From PBB1 sp965229345 (GTDB lineage: Bacteria > Pseudomonadota > Gammaproteobacteria > Burkholderiales > Burkholderiaceae_C): a DNA stretch of 64,000 nt. The stretch's first letter is position 1; each line of letters starts with the position of its first letter. Both the position numbers and the translations under genes were made by a program. Shown here piece after piece: positions 46,192-54,491 of this stretch. The notes under the pieces are model-generated. The model saw only the letters and a list, made by a program, of their open reading frames with translations, was not told the origin of the DNA and did not search any database. The stretch covers positions 2,666,001 through 2,730,000 of the forward strand of contig OZ245872.1 in assembly GCA_965229345.1 (NCBI GenBank), given 5' to 3'.

Positions 46192-47370
46192 ATGTCCTTG
46201 AACGCGCCACGCCCCACCAGCCCGCGCGCCAGCTGGGACGTGTTCTGCCGCGTCGTCGACAACCATGGCGATGCCGGTGTGTGCTGGCGGCTGGCGGCCG
46301 ATCTGGCTTCGCGAGGCGTCAACGTCCGCCTGTGGATCGATGACGCGCGCGCACTGGCCTGGATGGCGCCTGGGGGCCGCGATGGCATCGAGGTGCAGGC
46401 ATGGCCCACGACCGACGACGCGTTCGCCGCTGCAGCAGCCGAGCCCGCCGCGGTGGTCGTCGAGGCCTTTGGCTGCGGTTTGCCTGAGCCTTGCCTGCGT
46501 CGCATGGCTCGAGCGCACGCATCGTCCGCGCACGCATCGTCAACAGCACCGGTCTGGATCAACCTGGAGTACCTGAGCGCAGAGCGCTATGTCGAGCGCA
46601 ACCATGGGCTGCCATCGCTGCAAGGCAGCGGCATCGCCCAGGGCCTGACGAGCTGGTTTTTCTACCCGGGGTTCACCACGGGCACCGGGGGTCTGCTGCG
46701 CGAGGCCGATCTGCCGCAACGGCAAGCCCGGTTCGACCGCCCGGCCTGGTTGGCCGCCCATAGCATCGCGCCGCAGCCCGGGGAGCGCCTGGTCAGCCTG
46801 TTCTGCTATGGGAATCCGCACCTGCCGGAACTGTTGCAAGCCCTGGCCGCCCACCCGACGCTGCTGCTGACCACGCCCGGCCATGCCACCGATCAGGTGG
46901 CTCAAGCGCTGGCCCGGAACGGTGGACGGCCGAGCCTGCGCGTGCAAGCCCTGCCCTGGCTCACGCAAATCGACTACGACCACTTGCTCTGGTCGTGCGA
47001 GCTGAACCTGGTGCGCGGCGAAGATTCGCTGGTGCGCGCGATCTGGTCGGGGCACCCATTCCTGTGGCAGATCTACCCGCAGCATGACGAGGCGCATGCG
47101 GCCAAGCTCGCAGCATTTCTGGCGAGAGCGTCACAGGCAGCCGAACCGGCAGTGGCCGAGGCGATCCGGCGTGCCGCCTGGCGCTGGAACGCCCTCTCCG
47201 GGACAGCAGACCCAGCAGCATGGAGTCTGCTGAATTCGCCGTCATGGATGTCCGCCTGGGCGCATTTGTGCGTCGCATGGCGCTCCGATTTGATGGCCCA
47301 GACCGACCTCGCGACCCAGCTGATGGCGTTCGCCAGCGCCAAATCCGGTCTTCAGCAGGCTAAAATCTAA
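46192..47370 (+). CDS. earP: EF-P arginine rhamnosyltransferase EarP
   Basis: Transfers rhamnose from dTDP-rhamnose to Arg32 of EF-P, relieving ribosome stalling at polyproline. 392 residues, GT-B fold. The catalytic N-terminal loop WDVFCRVVDNHGDAGVCWRL has the conserved Asp pair (23 and 27), and the nucleotide-sugar site has LNLVRGEDSLVRAIWSGHPFLWQIYPQHDEAH. The neighbouring efp encodes the required Arg32, supporting the call independently. Start ATG 46192, 36 nt from the divergent uvrC start. Confidence 0.95.
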   Translation: MSLNAPRPTSPRASWDVFCRVVDNHGDAGVCWRLAADLASRGVNVRLWIDDARALAWMAPGGRDGIEVQAWPTTDDAFAAAAAEPAAVVVEAFGCGLPEPCLRRMARAHASSAHASSTAPVWINLEYLSAERYVERNHGLPSLQGSGIAQGLTSWFFYPGFTTGTGGLLREADLPQRQARFDRPAWLAAHSIAPQPGERLVSLFCYGNPHLPELLQALAAHPTLLLTTPGHATDQVAQALARNGGRPSLRVQALPWLTQIDYDHLLWSCELNLVRGEDSLVRAIWSGHPFLWQIYPQHDEAHAAKLAAFLARASQAAEPAVAEAIRRAAWRWNALSGTADPAAWSLLNSPSWMSAWAHLCVAWRSDLMAQTDLATQLMAFASAKSGLQQAKI

Positions 47371-47435
47371 GGCTTTTCGTTTCGCGACCGCCGAAACTCG
47401 AAAAGCCAACCCCACGGATCTCAACGGACAGCGTC

Positions 47436-47990
47436 ATGAAAATCGCACAGGAAATTCGCGCCGGCAACGTCATCATGCACGGCAAGGACCCGATGGTCGT
47501 GCTGAAAACCGAATACAGCCGTGGCGGCCGCAATTCGGCCACCGTGCGCATGAAGCTCAAGAGCTTGCTGAGCAACTCCGGCACCGAAGTCGTCTTCAAG
47601 GCCGACGACAAGATGGACCAGATCATCCTCGACAAGAAGGAGTGCACCTACTCCTACTTCGCTGACCCGATGTACGCCTTCATGGACGCCGAGTACAACC
47701 AGTTCGAAGTCGAGACCGAGAACATGGGCGATGCCGTCCAATACCTCGAAGACGGCATGCCGGTGGAAGTGGTGTTTTACGAAGGCAAGGCGATCTCGGT
47801 CGAACTGCCCACGAGCCTGGTGCGCGAGATCACCTGGACCGAACCGGCCGTCAAGGGCGACACCTCGGGCAAGGTGCTGAAGCCAGCCAAGATCGCGACC
47901 GGCTTTGAAATCGCCGTACCGCTCTTCGTGCAGACGGGTGACAAGGTCGAAATCGACACCCGCACGCACGAGTACCGCAAGCGCGTGTAA
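47436..47990 (+). CDS. efp: Elongation factor P, EarP-type
   Basis: Rescues ribosomes at polyproline motifs, 184 residues, three beta-barrel domains. The loop TEYSRGGRNSATVRMKLK places Arg at position 32, where lysine-modified EF-Ps carry Lys34; Arg32 is the EarP substrate. The domain III ending QTGDKVEIDTRTHEYRKRV is canonical. Preceded by earP and closed by a strong terminator. Confidence 0.97.
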   Translation: MKIAQEIRAGNVIMHGKDPMVVLKTEYSRGGRNSATVRMKLKSLLSNSGTEVVFKADDKMDQIILDKKECTYSYFADPMYAFMDAEYNQFEVETENMGDAVQYLEDGMPVEVVFYEGKAISVELPTSLVREITWTEPAVKGDTSGKVLKPAKIATGFEIAVPLFVQTGDKVEIDTRTHEYRKRV

Positions 47991-48013
47991 GGGCTATCGC
48001 CTCGACGGAAAAA

Positions 48014-48034
48014 GGGCGCCTGTGGCGCCCTTTT
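48014..48034 (+). terminator. Intrinsic terminator of efp
   Basis: GGGCGCC (48014-48020), TGT loop, GGCGCCC (48024-48030), then TTTTGTTT. Confidence 0.9.
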
Positions 48035-48069
48035 GTTTGATGGGATAGCAGCTTCGGCATGATGCGGTG

Positions 48070-49020
48070 ATGCCTTTCGATTTCGACGCTGTCAGCACAC
48101 CGTTCCGGATGCAGCCCGGCCTGCGCCGGCTCGGTCTTGGCACGGCTCAGATGACGCCGAATCGGCTGGGCGACCGGGCATTTCGCGAGAAGTTGGCGGC
48201 GCTCACTGCTCATGCCGGTCAGGCCCTGCTGACCAGCCCCGGCTTTGATCCCCAACCAGCGCTGCACGCGCTGTTCCGGCACGCGACAGTCGAACACCCT
48301 GACGCTTGGCGTTGCGATGCGAATGGCGCCGTGCACGCCCTGCACCTCGGCTGGGCCGTGCACGACGGCATCGCGACCTCCACACACCCCGACGCGGCCG
48401 AGGCCATCGGCCATTGCCTGGCCGCGGTGGCACTGCACTGGCGCAGCACGGCGCTGTTCTGCCTCGCCTTTGCCGAGGACCTGGCCATCATCGATGGCCG
48501 TACCGCGCGCATTCCCTGGCTCGCGGTCTGCCTGCCCTCGCACTGGGCGCCCGAGGACAAGATCGGCCGGCATTTCGCGGAAGTGCACGCGCCGGTGGCC
48601 GACAACCAGTTGCTGATCGCCGCCAGCGATCACCTCGCGCGCCTGGTCACCGGGAGTGAGCGGTGGGAGCGCTGGGTCTGGAACATCACGAACCACCCGA
48701 ATCTGGATGCGCATCCGGCGCGGCTGATTGCCCAGAGCTGGCCCCCAGATGCCGATGCAGCGCAGATCGCCTCGTTGGCGCACCTGCGGTCCGAGCGGCA
48801 GACCTTCATTGCGCTGACCGACCACCAGCAGGCGGTGTTCACGATCCGCGTCGAGTCACAACCGCTGGTGCAGGCCGTGGCGGAATCAGCGCACGCACAA
48901 CGCCTGCATGACGCCCTGCTCAGCATGAGCGCCGCCGTGCTCGCGTACCGCGGCCTGACCGATGCGCGAGATCGGCTGCTGTCATGGCTGCGTGCCCGCG
49001 GTACAGCATGCACCGCATGA
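48070..49020 (+). CDS. DUF3445 / heme-dependent oxidative N-demethylase-like protein
   Basis: 316 residues, no signal peptide. The motif set matches the DUF3445 (HDOD-like) family: PFRMQPGLRRLG near the N-terminus, GWAVHDGIA, LPSHWAPEDKIGRHFAEVHAPV in the centre, and a C-terminal ERQTFIALTDHQQAVFTIRV with LLSMSAAVLAYRGL. Members bind heme through a PAS-like domain and oxidatively demethylate tertiary or secondary amines. The physiological substrate here is unknown. The stop overlaps the mnmC start (ATGA), implying coupled translation. Confidence 0.8.
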   Translation: MPFDFDAVSTPFRMQPGLRRLGLGTAQMTPNRLGDRAFREKLAALTAHAGQALLTSPGFDPQPALHALFRHATVEHPDAWRCDANGAVHALHLGWAVHDGIATSTHPDAAEAIGHCLAAVALHWRSTALFCLAFAEDLAIIDGRTARIPWLAVCLPSHWAPEDKIGRHFAEVHAPVADNQLLIAASDHLARLVTGSERWERWVWNITNHPNLDAHPARLIAQSWPPDADAAQIASLAHLRSERQTFIALTDHQQAVFTIRVESQPLVQAVAESAHAQRLHDALLSMSAAVLAYRGLTDARDRLLSWLRARGTACTA

Positions 49021-50855
49021 CCCACAGCACGTCAGGCGAGCCATCTGACCCCGCTGACGCATTGGCGTCCGCACTGCCCCCGGCGTGGAACGGCCGCCAG
49101 CGCTTCGTGGTGCTGGACGACCGCTTCGACGGTGGTGCCCGCTTCCTGCGCTGTCTGCAAACCTGGCGCACCGATCCGCATCGCTGCGCGCAACTGCATG
49201 TGATCACGGTGTCCACCGACATTGCCGACGGCTGCACCGCCTCCGCGTTGATGGAGGAGATGGGCGACACCTGGCCGCCGATCACACCCAACCTGCATCG
49301 GCTGTCCTTCGACGGCGGCCAAGTGCAATGGCTGCTGGTGCCGATGGCATGGCGGGCTGCGTTGCGCGAGCTGGTGACCGCTGTCGATCTGTTTGCGCTC
49401 AGCCACCATGCCGAGCGGGAGACCGCCACTCCGCTGCGGGAGGCCAAGGCCTGGGCGCGGCTGGCGCGGCTGGGCAGCCAAGCCTGGTTCGATGCGGCAC
49501 CGAACACCGATACCAAGGACGCGATGCGTTCGACCGGGTTCACGCAGCAGAACGACACCGCGGCGCACTGGCGCTACGCACCCTCGTTCACACCGCGCCG
49601 CAGCACCTCGCATCGCGCCATCCGTTCGACCGACAGCGCGCCGGTGTTGGTGATCGGTGCGGGCCTCGCCGGCTGCGCGGTCGCGTGGGCACTGGCCGAG
49701 CAAGGGCGCGCCAGCGTCGTCTTCGAGCGCCATGGCGCCGTCGCAATGGAGACCTCGGGCAACCCGGCCGGTCTGTTTCACGGCATCGTCAACCCGCAAG
49801 ATGGCGCCCACGCACGCTTCAATCGGGCAGCCGCGCTCGAAGCCCAGCGCGCGGTCGCCACGGCGTTGGCACGGCACGGCGTTCTGGGCAGCGCGCAAGG
49901 CCTGCTGCGTCTGGAACACGACGACGACGCCTGGCCTGCGATGCACGAGACCCTGCGCCGCCTGGCGTTGCCGCCGGCCTACGTTCAGGCCTTGTCACCG
50001 CGTGAAGCGTCGGATCACAGCGGCCTGGCCTTGCACCAGCCGGCGTGGTGGTATCCCGGTGGAGGCTGGGTTCAACCGAGCGGCCTGGCGCGCTCGTTCA
50101 TCGAGCGGGCGGGTCGGTGGACTGCGCTGCGAGCCGGCTTCGCCGTCGAAGCGCTGACACGCGAACCCAACGGATGGGCTCTGCACGATGCGGCAGGCCA
50201 CTGTCTCGCCACCTCGGAAACCGTGGTGCTGGCGAACGCCGGTGACGCGTTGCGGCTGTTGCGCCCGTGGATGCCCGCGTCGGCGCCAGACGCCTGGCCG
50301 CTGCTCGCATTGCGCGGTCAGATCAGCCTGGCGCGGCTGAGCGAGACAGGCTCGCTCTCGCTGCCGCGGGTTCCGATCACCGGCTCAGGCTACTTGCTGC
50401 CGCCCATCGATGGATGGGCCATCTTCGGCGCCACATCACAGCCCGGCGATGTCGACCCCTCGGTGCGTGACAGCGATCATCAGTACAACCTGGAGCAGTT
50501 GTCTCGCTTGACCGGCAAGACGCTTGAGATGGACACCTCTCGGCTCACCGGTCGCACCGGCTGGCGCTGGACCACCGACGATCGATTGCCTGTGCTGGGG
50601 GCCGTACCAGACATCGTCACAGCGCTCGGCATGCCGCGCCTGGAACAGCCAGCACAAGTGCCTCGGCTGCCGGGGCTCTACGCCTGCACAGGATTCGGAT
50701 CGCGCGGCATCACCTGGGCAGCGCTGGCCGCGCAGATCACGGCCGCTTCGATCACTGGGGCTCCGATGCCCATCGAGGCCAGTCTTCTGGACAGTGTGGA
50801 CGCGGGCCGCTTTGCGGTTCGCATGGCCGCCAGGCGATCGCGCGGCGGCGAATAG
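49017..50855 (+). CDS. mnmC: MnmC-like tRNA wobble-uridine FAD oxidoreductase with degenerate methyltransferase domain
   Basis: 612 residues. The C-terminal half is the FAD-dependent MnmC oxidase that removes carboxymethyl from cmnm5s2U34: dinucleotide motif VLVIGAGLAGCAVAWALAEQG (Gly214/216/219), METSGNPAGLFHGIVNPQDG, and the closing GLYACTGFGSRGITWAALAA. The N-terminal about 200 residues align in order with the MnmD methyltransferase domain, but key motifs are lost: the SAM loop (G-F-G-T-G in E. coli) reads DDRFDGG at 34-40 and the catalytic DGFAP reads DLFALSHH at 124-131. This domain is probably not catalytic, so another enzyme would finish mnm5 formation. ATG at 49017 overlaps the upstream stop. 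Confidence 0.85.
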   Translation: MTHSTSGEPSDPADALASALPPAWNGRQRFVVLDDRFDGGARFLRCLQTWRTDPHRCAQLHVITVSTDIADGCTASALMEEMGDTWPPITPNLHRLSFDGGQVQWLLVPMAWRAALRELVTAVDLFALSHHAERETATPLREAKAWARLARLGSQAWFDAAPNTDTKDAMRSTGFTQQNDTAAHWRYAPSFTPRRSTSHRAIRSTDSAPVLVIGAGLAGCAVAWALAEQGRASVVFERHGAVAMETSGNPAGLFHGIVNPQDGAHARFNRAAALEAQRAVATALARHGVLGSAQGLLRLEHDDDAWPAMHETLRRLALPPAYVQALSPREASDHSGLALHQPAWWYPGGGWVQPSGLARSFIERAGRWTALRAGFAVEALTREPNGWALHDAAGHCLATSETVVLANAGDALRLLRPWMPASAPDAWPLLALRGQISLARLSETGSLSLPRVPITGSGYLLPPIDGWAIFGATSQPGDVDPSVRDSDHQYNLEQLSRLTGKTLEMDTSRLTGRTGWRWTTDDRLPVLGAVPDIVTALGMPRLEQPAQVPRLPGLYACTGFGSRGITWAALAAQITAASITGAPMPIEASLLDSVDAGRFAVRMAARRSRGGE

Positions 50856-50874
50856 ACCCGCTCGAAGACTCGTT

Positions 50875-51060
50875 TCAGCTGGGGGTTGGACCCGCTGAAT
50901 CAGCACCGGGGGCGGCGCCTTCTCCCTCGTCGGCAGCCGCTTCAGGCTCGCCGTCGGCGCCGGCTTTGCGCCCCGCCTTCTCCTTCACTTTCTCTTCCTT
51001 CTTCTTCTTCTTGGCCAGCTCGCGCTGGCGCTTTTCGAACGAGTAGTTGGGCTTGGCCAT
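50875..51060 (-). CDS. Small Lys/Arg-rich conserved hypothetical protein
   Basis: 61 residues. N-terminal half basic and helical (MAKPNYSFEKRQRELAKKKKKEEKVKEK), C-terminal half acidic and low complexity (Glu/Ala/Gly). Similar short MAKPNYSFEKRQRELAKK proteins occur in many beta- and gammaproteobacteria, from memory, without assigned function. ATG at 51060; another ATG lies two codons upstream. Stands alone between convergent mnmC and the rpiA terminus. Confidence 0.75.
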   Translation of the reverse strand: MAKPNYSFEKRQRELAKKKKKEEKVKEKAGRKAGADGEPEAAADEGEGAAPGADSAGPTPS

Positions 51061-51126
51061 GGGCATGCATCCACTTCAATGAATAAGGCAGCGAGATTAC
51101 GCTGTTTTCAGCGCGTTCTGGCCGTG

Positions 51127-51798
51127 TCAGGACGCCGCTGGGTACGTCACGGGCTCGACCCCACCGGGGCCACCGAACAGGCACAAGCTGGCCCGGTGGC
51201 GCGCGAAGATGCCCACGCTGACCACGCCGGGCCATTGGTTGATCTCGGTCTCCATCGCCAGCGGATCGGTGATGTGCAAGCCATGCACATCGATCAGATG
51301 GCAGCCGTTGTCCGTGACCACACCGGCGCGAAGCGCCGGGCGACCACCCAGGGCCACAAAGCGCCGGGAGATCTGTGCCGCGGCCATCGGGATCACCTCG
51401 ACCGGCAGCGGAAATCGGCCCAGTACCGCGACACGCTTGGAAACATCCGCAATGCACACGAAGCGATCGGCCAGGTCGGCCACGATCTTCTCGCGCGTCA
51501 GCGCCGCACCGCCGCCCTTGATCATGTGGCCGCGCGGGTCGATCTCGTCGGCGCCGTCGATGTACACCGGGATGCGTTCGATCGCATTGCTGTCGAGCAC
51601 CGCAATGCCGTGGGCGCGCAGCCGCTCGCTGCTTTTCTCGCTGCTGGAGACAGCGCCCGCAATCTGGTCGCGCATCGTTGCCAGCGCATCGATGAAGCAG
51701 TTGACGGTCGAGCCGGTGCCGACGCCAACCACGCTGCCAGGGACCACCTGATCCAGCGCCGCGCGACCCACCATCACCTTCAGTTCGTCCTGGGTCAT
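51127..51798 (-). CDS. rpiA: Ribose-5-phosphate isomerase A
   Basis: Interconverts ribose-5-phosphate and ribulose-5-phosphate. 223 residues, usual length. Motifs: VVGVGTGSTVNCFIDAL (phosphate loop), SSSEKSSERL, YIDGADEIDPRGHMIKGGGAALTREKIVA (catalytic Asp/Lys/Glu region). ATG at 51798 gives MTQDELKVMVG. Divergent from pyrD with 48 nt between. Confidence 0.97.
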   Translation of the reverse strand: MTQDELKVMVGRAALDQVVPGSVVGVGTGSTVNCFIDALATMRDQIAGAVSSSEKSSERLRAHGIAVLDSNAIERIPVYIDGADEIDPRGHMIKGGGAALTREKIVADLADRFVCIADVSKRVAVLGRFPLPVEVIPMAAAQISRRFVALGGRPALRAGVVTDNGCHLIDVHGLHITDPLAMETEINQWPGVVSVGIFARHRASLCLFGGPGGVEPVTYPAAS

Positions 51799-51846
51799 GA
51801 CAAGGAAACCGTTTGAGACAATCTTCAATTATCCCGCGCACCCTTC

Positions 51847-52890
51847 ATGGCCCTCCTCCCCTACGCACTGACACGCCCGTTCCTGTTCGGCCTCGACCCG
51901 GAACAGGCGCATGACCTGACGCTCGACACCCTCGCACGCATCCAGCACACCCCGCTGATGTGCGCGATCCGCCAGACGCGCGTCGACGACCCGGTGACGG
52001 TGGCGGGACTGCGCTTTCCGAACCGCATCGGCCTGGCGGCCGGTCTCGACAAGAACGGCCGCTGCATCGACGGGTTCGGCGCTTTAGGCTTCGGCTTTGT
52101 CGAGGTCGGTACGGTGACGCCGCTGGCGCAGCCCGGCAACCCGAAGCCGCGGATGTGGCGCCTGACCAAAGCAAACGCGCTGATCAACCGTCTGGGCTTC
52201 AACAACGGCGGGCTGGCCGCCTTCATTGACAACGTGCAGCGGGCCAAGTTTCGGCAGCAAGGCGGCATCCTCGGCCTGAACATCGGCAAGAACGCGGCGA
52301 CGCCGATCGAGCGGGCAGTCGACGATTACCTGACCTGCCTGGACGGCGTGTATCCGCATGCCGATTACGTGACGGTCAACATCTCCTCACCCAACACCCA
52401 GAACCTGCGGGCGCTGCAAAGCGACGAGGCACTCGATGCGCTGCTCGGCACGCTGTCGGAGCGCCAACTCGCGCTGGCCCAGCGCCACGGACGCCAGGTG
52501 CCGATGTTCGTGAAGATCGCACCCGACCTCGTCGAGGATCAGATTCGCGTGATCGCCAACACGCTGAAGAACCACGGCATCAGTGGCGTGATCGCAACCA
52601 ACACCACGATTTCACGCGAAGCCGTGAAAGGCCTTCCGAACGCCAACGAAGCGGGCGGCCTGTCGGGCGCTCCGGTCTTCGACGCCAGCAACGCGGTGAT
52701 ACGTCAACTACGCGCTGAGCTCGGTGCGGGCTACCCCATCATCGGTGTGGGCGGCGTGATGAGCGGTGCCGATGCCGCCACCAAGCGTGCGGCCGGCGCA
52801 GACCTGGTGCAGATCTACACCGGCTTCATCTACAAAGGGCCGGAGCTGGTGACCGAGGCGGCTCGGGCGCTGAAGGCGCAACGCAGCTAG
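51847..52890 (+). CDS. pyrD: Dihydroorotate dehydrogenase (quinone), class 2
   Basis: FMN enzyme oxidising dihydroorotate with quinone as acceptor, membrane-associated. 347 residues. The N-terminal helical quinone-site extension (YALTRPFLFGLDPEQAHDLTLDTL) marks class 2. Catalytic Ser block VTVNISSPNTQNLRALQ; FMN block GVIATNTTISRE and GVGGVMSGADAATKRAAGADLVQIYTGFIYKGP. Confidence 0.97.
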   Translation: MALLPYALTRPFLFGLDPEQAHDLTLDTLARIQHTPLMCAIRQTRVDDPVTVAGLRFPNRIGLAAGLDKNGRCIDGFGALGFGFVEVGTVTPLAQPGNPKPRMWRLTKANALINRLGFNNGGLAAFIDNVQRAKFRQQGGILGLNIGKNAATPIERAVDDYLTCLDGVYPHADYVTVNISSPNTQNLRALQSDEALDALLGTLSERQLALAQRHGRQVPMFVKIAPDLVEDQIRVIANTLKNHGISGVIATNTTISREAVKGLPNANEAGGLSGAPVFDASNAVIRQLRAELGAGYPIIGVGGVMSGADAATKRAAGADLVQIYTGFIYKGPELVTEAARALKAQRS

Positions 52891-52974
52891 ATCGGCGAGT
52901 GAGCGCTGCAGCGGGCCGCTGTGTTCCGTTCATGTCCCCCGACGTCTTCGGTGGCACGAACAAAACGTGACAAC

Positions 52975-52998
52975 AAAAAGGCGCGTCACTGACGCGCC
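52975..52998 (-). terminator. Intrinsic terminator of the CoA-transferase operon
   Basis: On the minus strand GGCGCGTC (52998-52991), loop AGT, GACGCGCC (52987-52980), then TTTTT (52979-52975). The gap to pyrD otherwise holds nothing. Confidence 0.85.
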
Positions 52999-53022
52999 TT
53001 CGAGAGCCACAGAAGCAACCGA

Positions 53023-53661
53023 TCAGTGCAACGGCACGCCCGTCTTCGATTGCAGCTCTTCGCGGGTGACGCCATCGGCCAGTTCGACCACCTTCAGGCC
53101 CTCGGGCGTCACGTCCATCACCGCCAGGTCGGTGATGATGCGGTTCACCACACCCAGCCCTGTCAGCGGCAAGGTGCACTTCGGGAGGAGCTTCAGGTCG
53201 ATCGTGCCGTCCTTCTTCTTCGCGACGTGTTCCATCAGAACGATGACGCGCTTGACGCCGGCCACCAGGTCCATCGCGCCGCCCATGCCCTTGACCATCT
53301 TGCCGGGAATCATCCAGTTCGCCAGGTCGCCGTGTTCGCTGACCTGCATCGCGCCCAGGATGCTCAGGTTGATCTTGCCGCCGCGGATCATCGCGAAGCT
53401 GTCGTGTGAGCCGAAGATCGACGAACCCGGGATGGTCGTCACCGTCTGCTTGCCGGCGTTGATCAGGTCGGCATCGACCTCGTCTTCGGTGGGGAACGGC
53501 CCGATCCCCAGCATGCCGTTCTCGCTTTGCAGCCAGACCTCGATGTCGGGGCGGACATGGTTGGCCACCAGCGTCGGCAGGCCGATGCCCAGGTTGACGT
53601 AGAAACCGTCCTGCAGCTCTTGCGCTGCGCGTGCTGCCATTTGGTCGTGCGTCCAGGCCAT
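53023..53661 (-). CDS. scoB: 3-oxoacid (succinyl-CoA:acetoacetate-type) CoA-transferase subunit B
   Basis: Beta subunit of a class I CoA-transferase, 212 residues. The catalytic Glu lies in QSENGMLGIGP (Glu47), the residue that forms the glutamyl-CoA intermediate. Family motifs: YVNLGIGLPTLVANH, GGKINLSILGAMQVSEHGDLANW and GMGGAMDLVAG. Succinate or butyrate/acetoacetate specificity cannot be separated by eye; the length and SENG motif favour the ScoB/AtoA type. 2 nt after subunit A. Confidence 0.9.
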   Translation of the reverse strand: MAWTHDQMAARAAQELQDGFYVNLGIGLPTLVANHVRPDIEVWLQSENGMLGIGPFPTEDEVDADLINAGKQTVTTIPGSSIFGSHDSFAMIRGGKINLSILGAMQVSEHGDLANWMIPGKMVKGMGGAMDLVAGVKRVIVLMEHVAKKKDGTIDLKLLPKCTLPLTGLGVVNRIITDLAVMDVTPEGLKVVELADGVTREELQSKTGVPLH

Positions 53662-53663
53662 GG

Positions 53664-54383
53664 TCAGACTCCTGCTTTCTCTGTCGATTTCTCGGTCAAC
53701 GTGCGCTTCTCGATGCGCTTCTCCGGGTTCTTGTTGAGCACCAGGCGGTGCACATAGATGCCAGGCAAGTGCACCGAATCCGGGTCGAAGGTGCCCGTGG
53801 GCACGATCTCTTCGACCTCGGCGATGGTGAGGCGGCCCGCCATCGCGACGGCCGGGTTGAAATTGCGCGCGGTGCGGCGAAACAGCAGGTTGCCACTCTC
53901 ATCGGCCTTCCACGCCTTGACCAGGCTGACCTCGGGGCACAGCGCGCGCTCCATCACATAGACCGCGCCATCGAATTCACGGGTTTCCTTGCCTTCGGCC
54001 ACCAGCGTGCCGACGCCGGTCTTGGTGAAAAACGCGGGGATGCCGGCGCCGCCCGCGCGCAGCTTCTCGGCCAGCGTACCTTGCGGGGTGAACTCCAGTT
54101 CCAGCTCGCCAGCCAGGTACTGGCGCTCGAACTCCTTATTCTCGCCGACATAGCTGGAAATCATCTTCTTGATCTGTCGGGTTTCCAGCAACTGCCCCAG
54201 ACCAAACCCGTCGACACCGGCGTTGTTGGAGATCGCCGTCAGGTTCTTGACGCCACTGTCGCGCAGCGCTGCGATCAGCGCCTCGGGAATGCCACACAGG
54301 CCGAAGCCACCCACGGCAATCAGCTGGCCATCGGCCACGACGCCCTTGAGCGCCGCATCGGCGCTGGGATAAACCTTGTTCAT
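53664..54383 (-). CDS. scoA: 3-oxoacid CoA-transferase subunit A
   Basis: Alpha subunit, 239 residues. Contains VGGFGLCGIPEALI, the acyl-CoA-binding loop ISNNAGVDGFGLGQLL, QGTLAEKLRAGGAGIPAFFT and the C-terminal TARNFNPAVAMAG. Pairs with subunit B, probably feeding acetoacetate into acetoacetyl-CoA during ketone-body or polyhydroxybutyrate turnover (inference). 108 nt separate it from the SDR gene upstream. Confidence 0.9.
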   Translation of the reverse strand: MNKVYPSADAALKGVVADGQLIAVGGFGLCGIPEALIAALRDSGVKNLTAISNNAGVDGFGLGQLLETRQIKKMISSYVGENKEFERQYLAGELELEFTPQGTLAEKLRAGGAGIPAFFTKTGVGTLVAEGKETREFDGAVYVMERALCPEVSLVKAWKADESGNLLFRRTARNFNPAVAMAGRLTIAEVEEIVPTGTFDPDSVHLPGIYVHRLVLNKNPEKRIEKRTLTEKSTEKAGV

Positions 54384-54491
54384 TGACTACCTCTCGAGGA
54401 CTCGGAAACACGCACGGTCGATGGGGCCGAACCAAGCTTCAATTGTGCCGCCGCCGGGCTCGGAACTGCGCGGAAACCGCGCTGCAACGCC

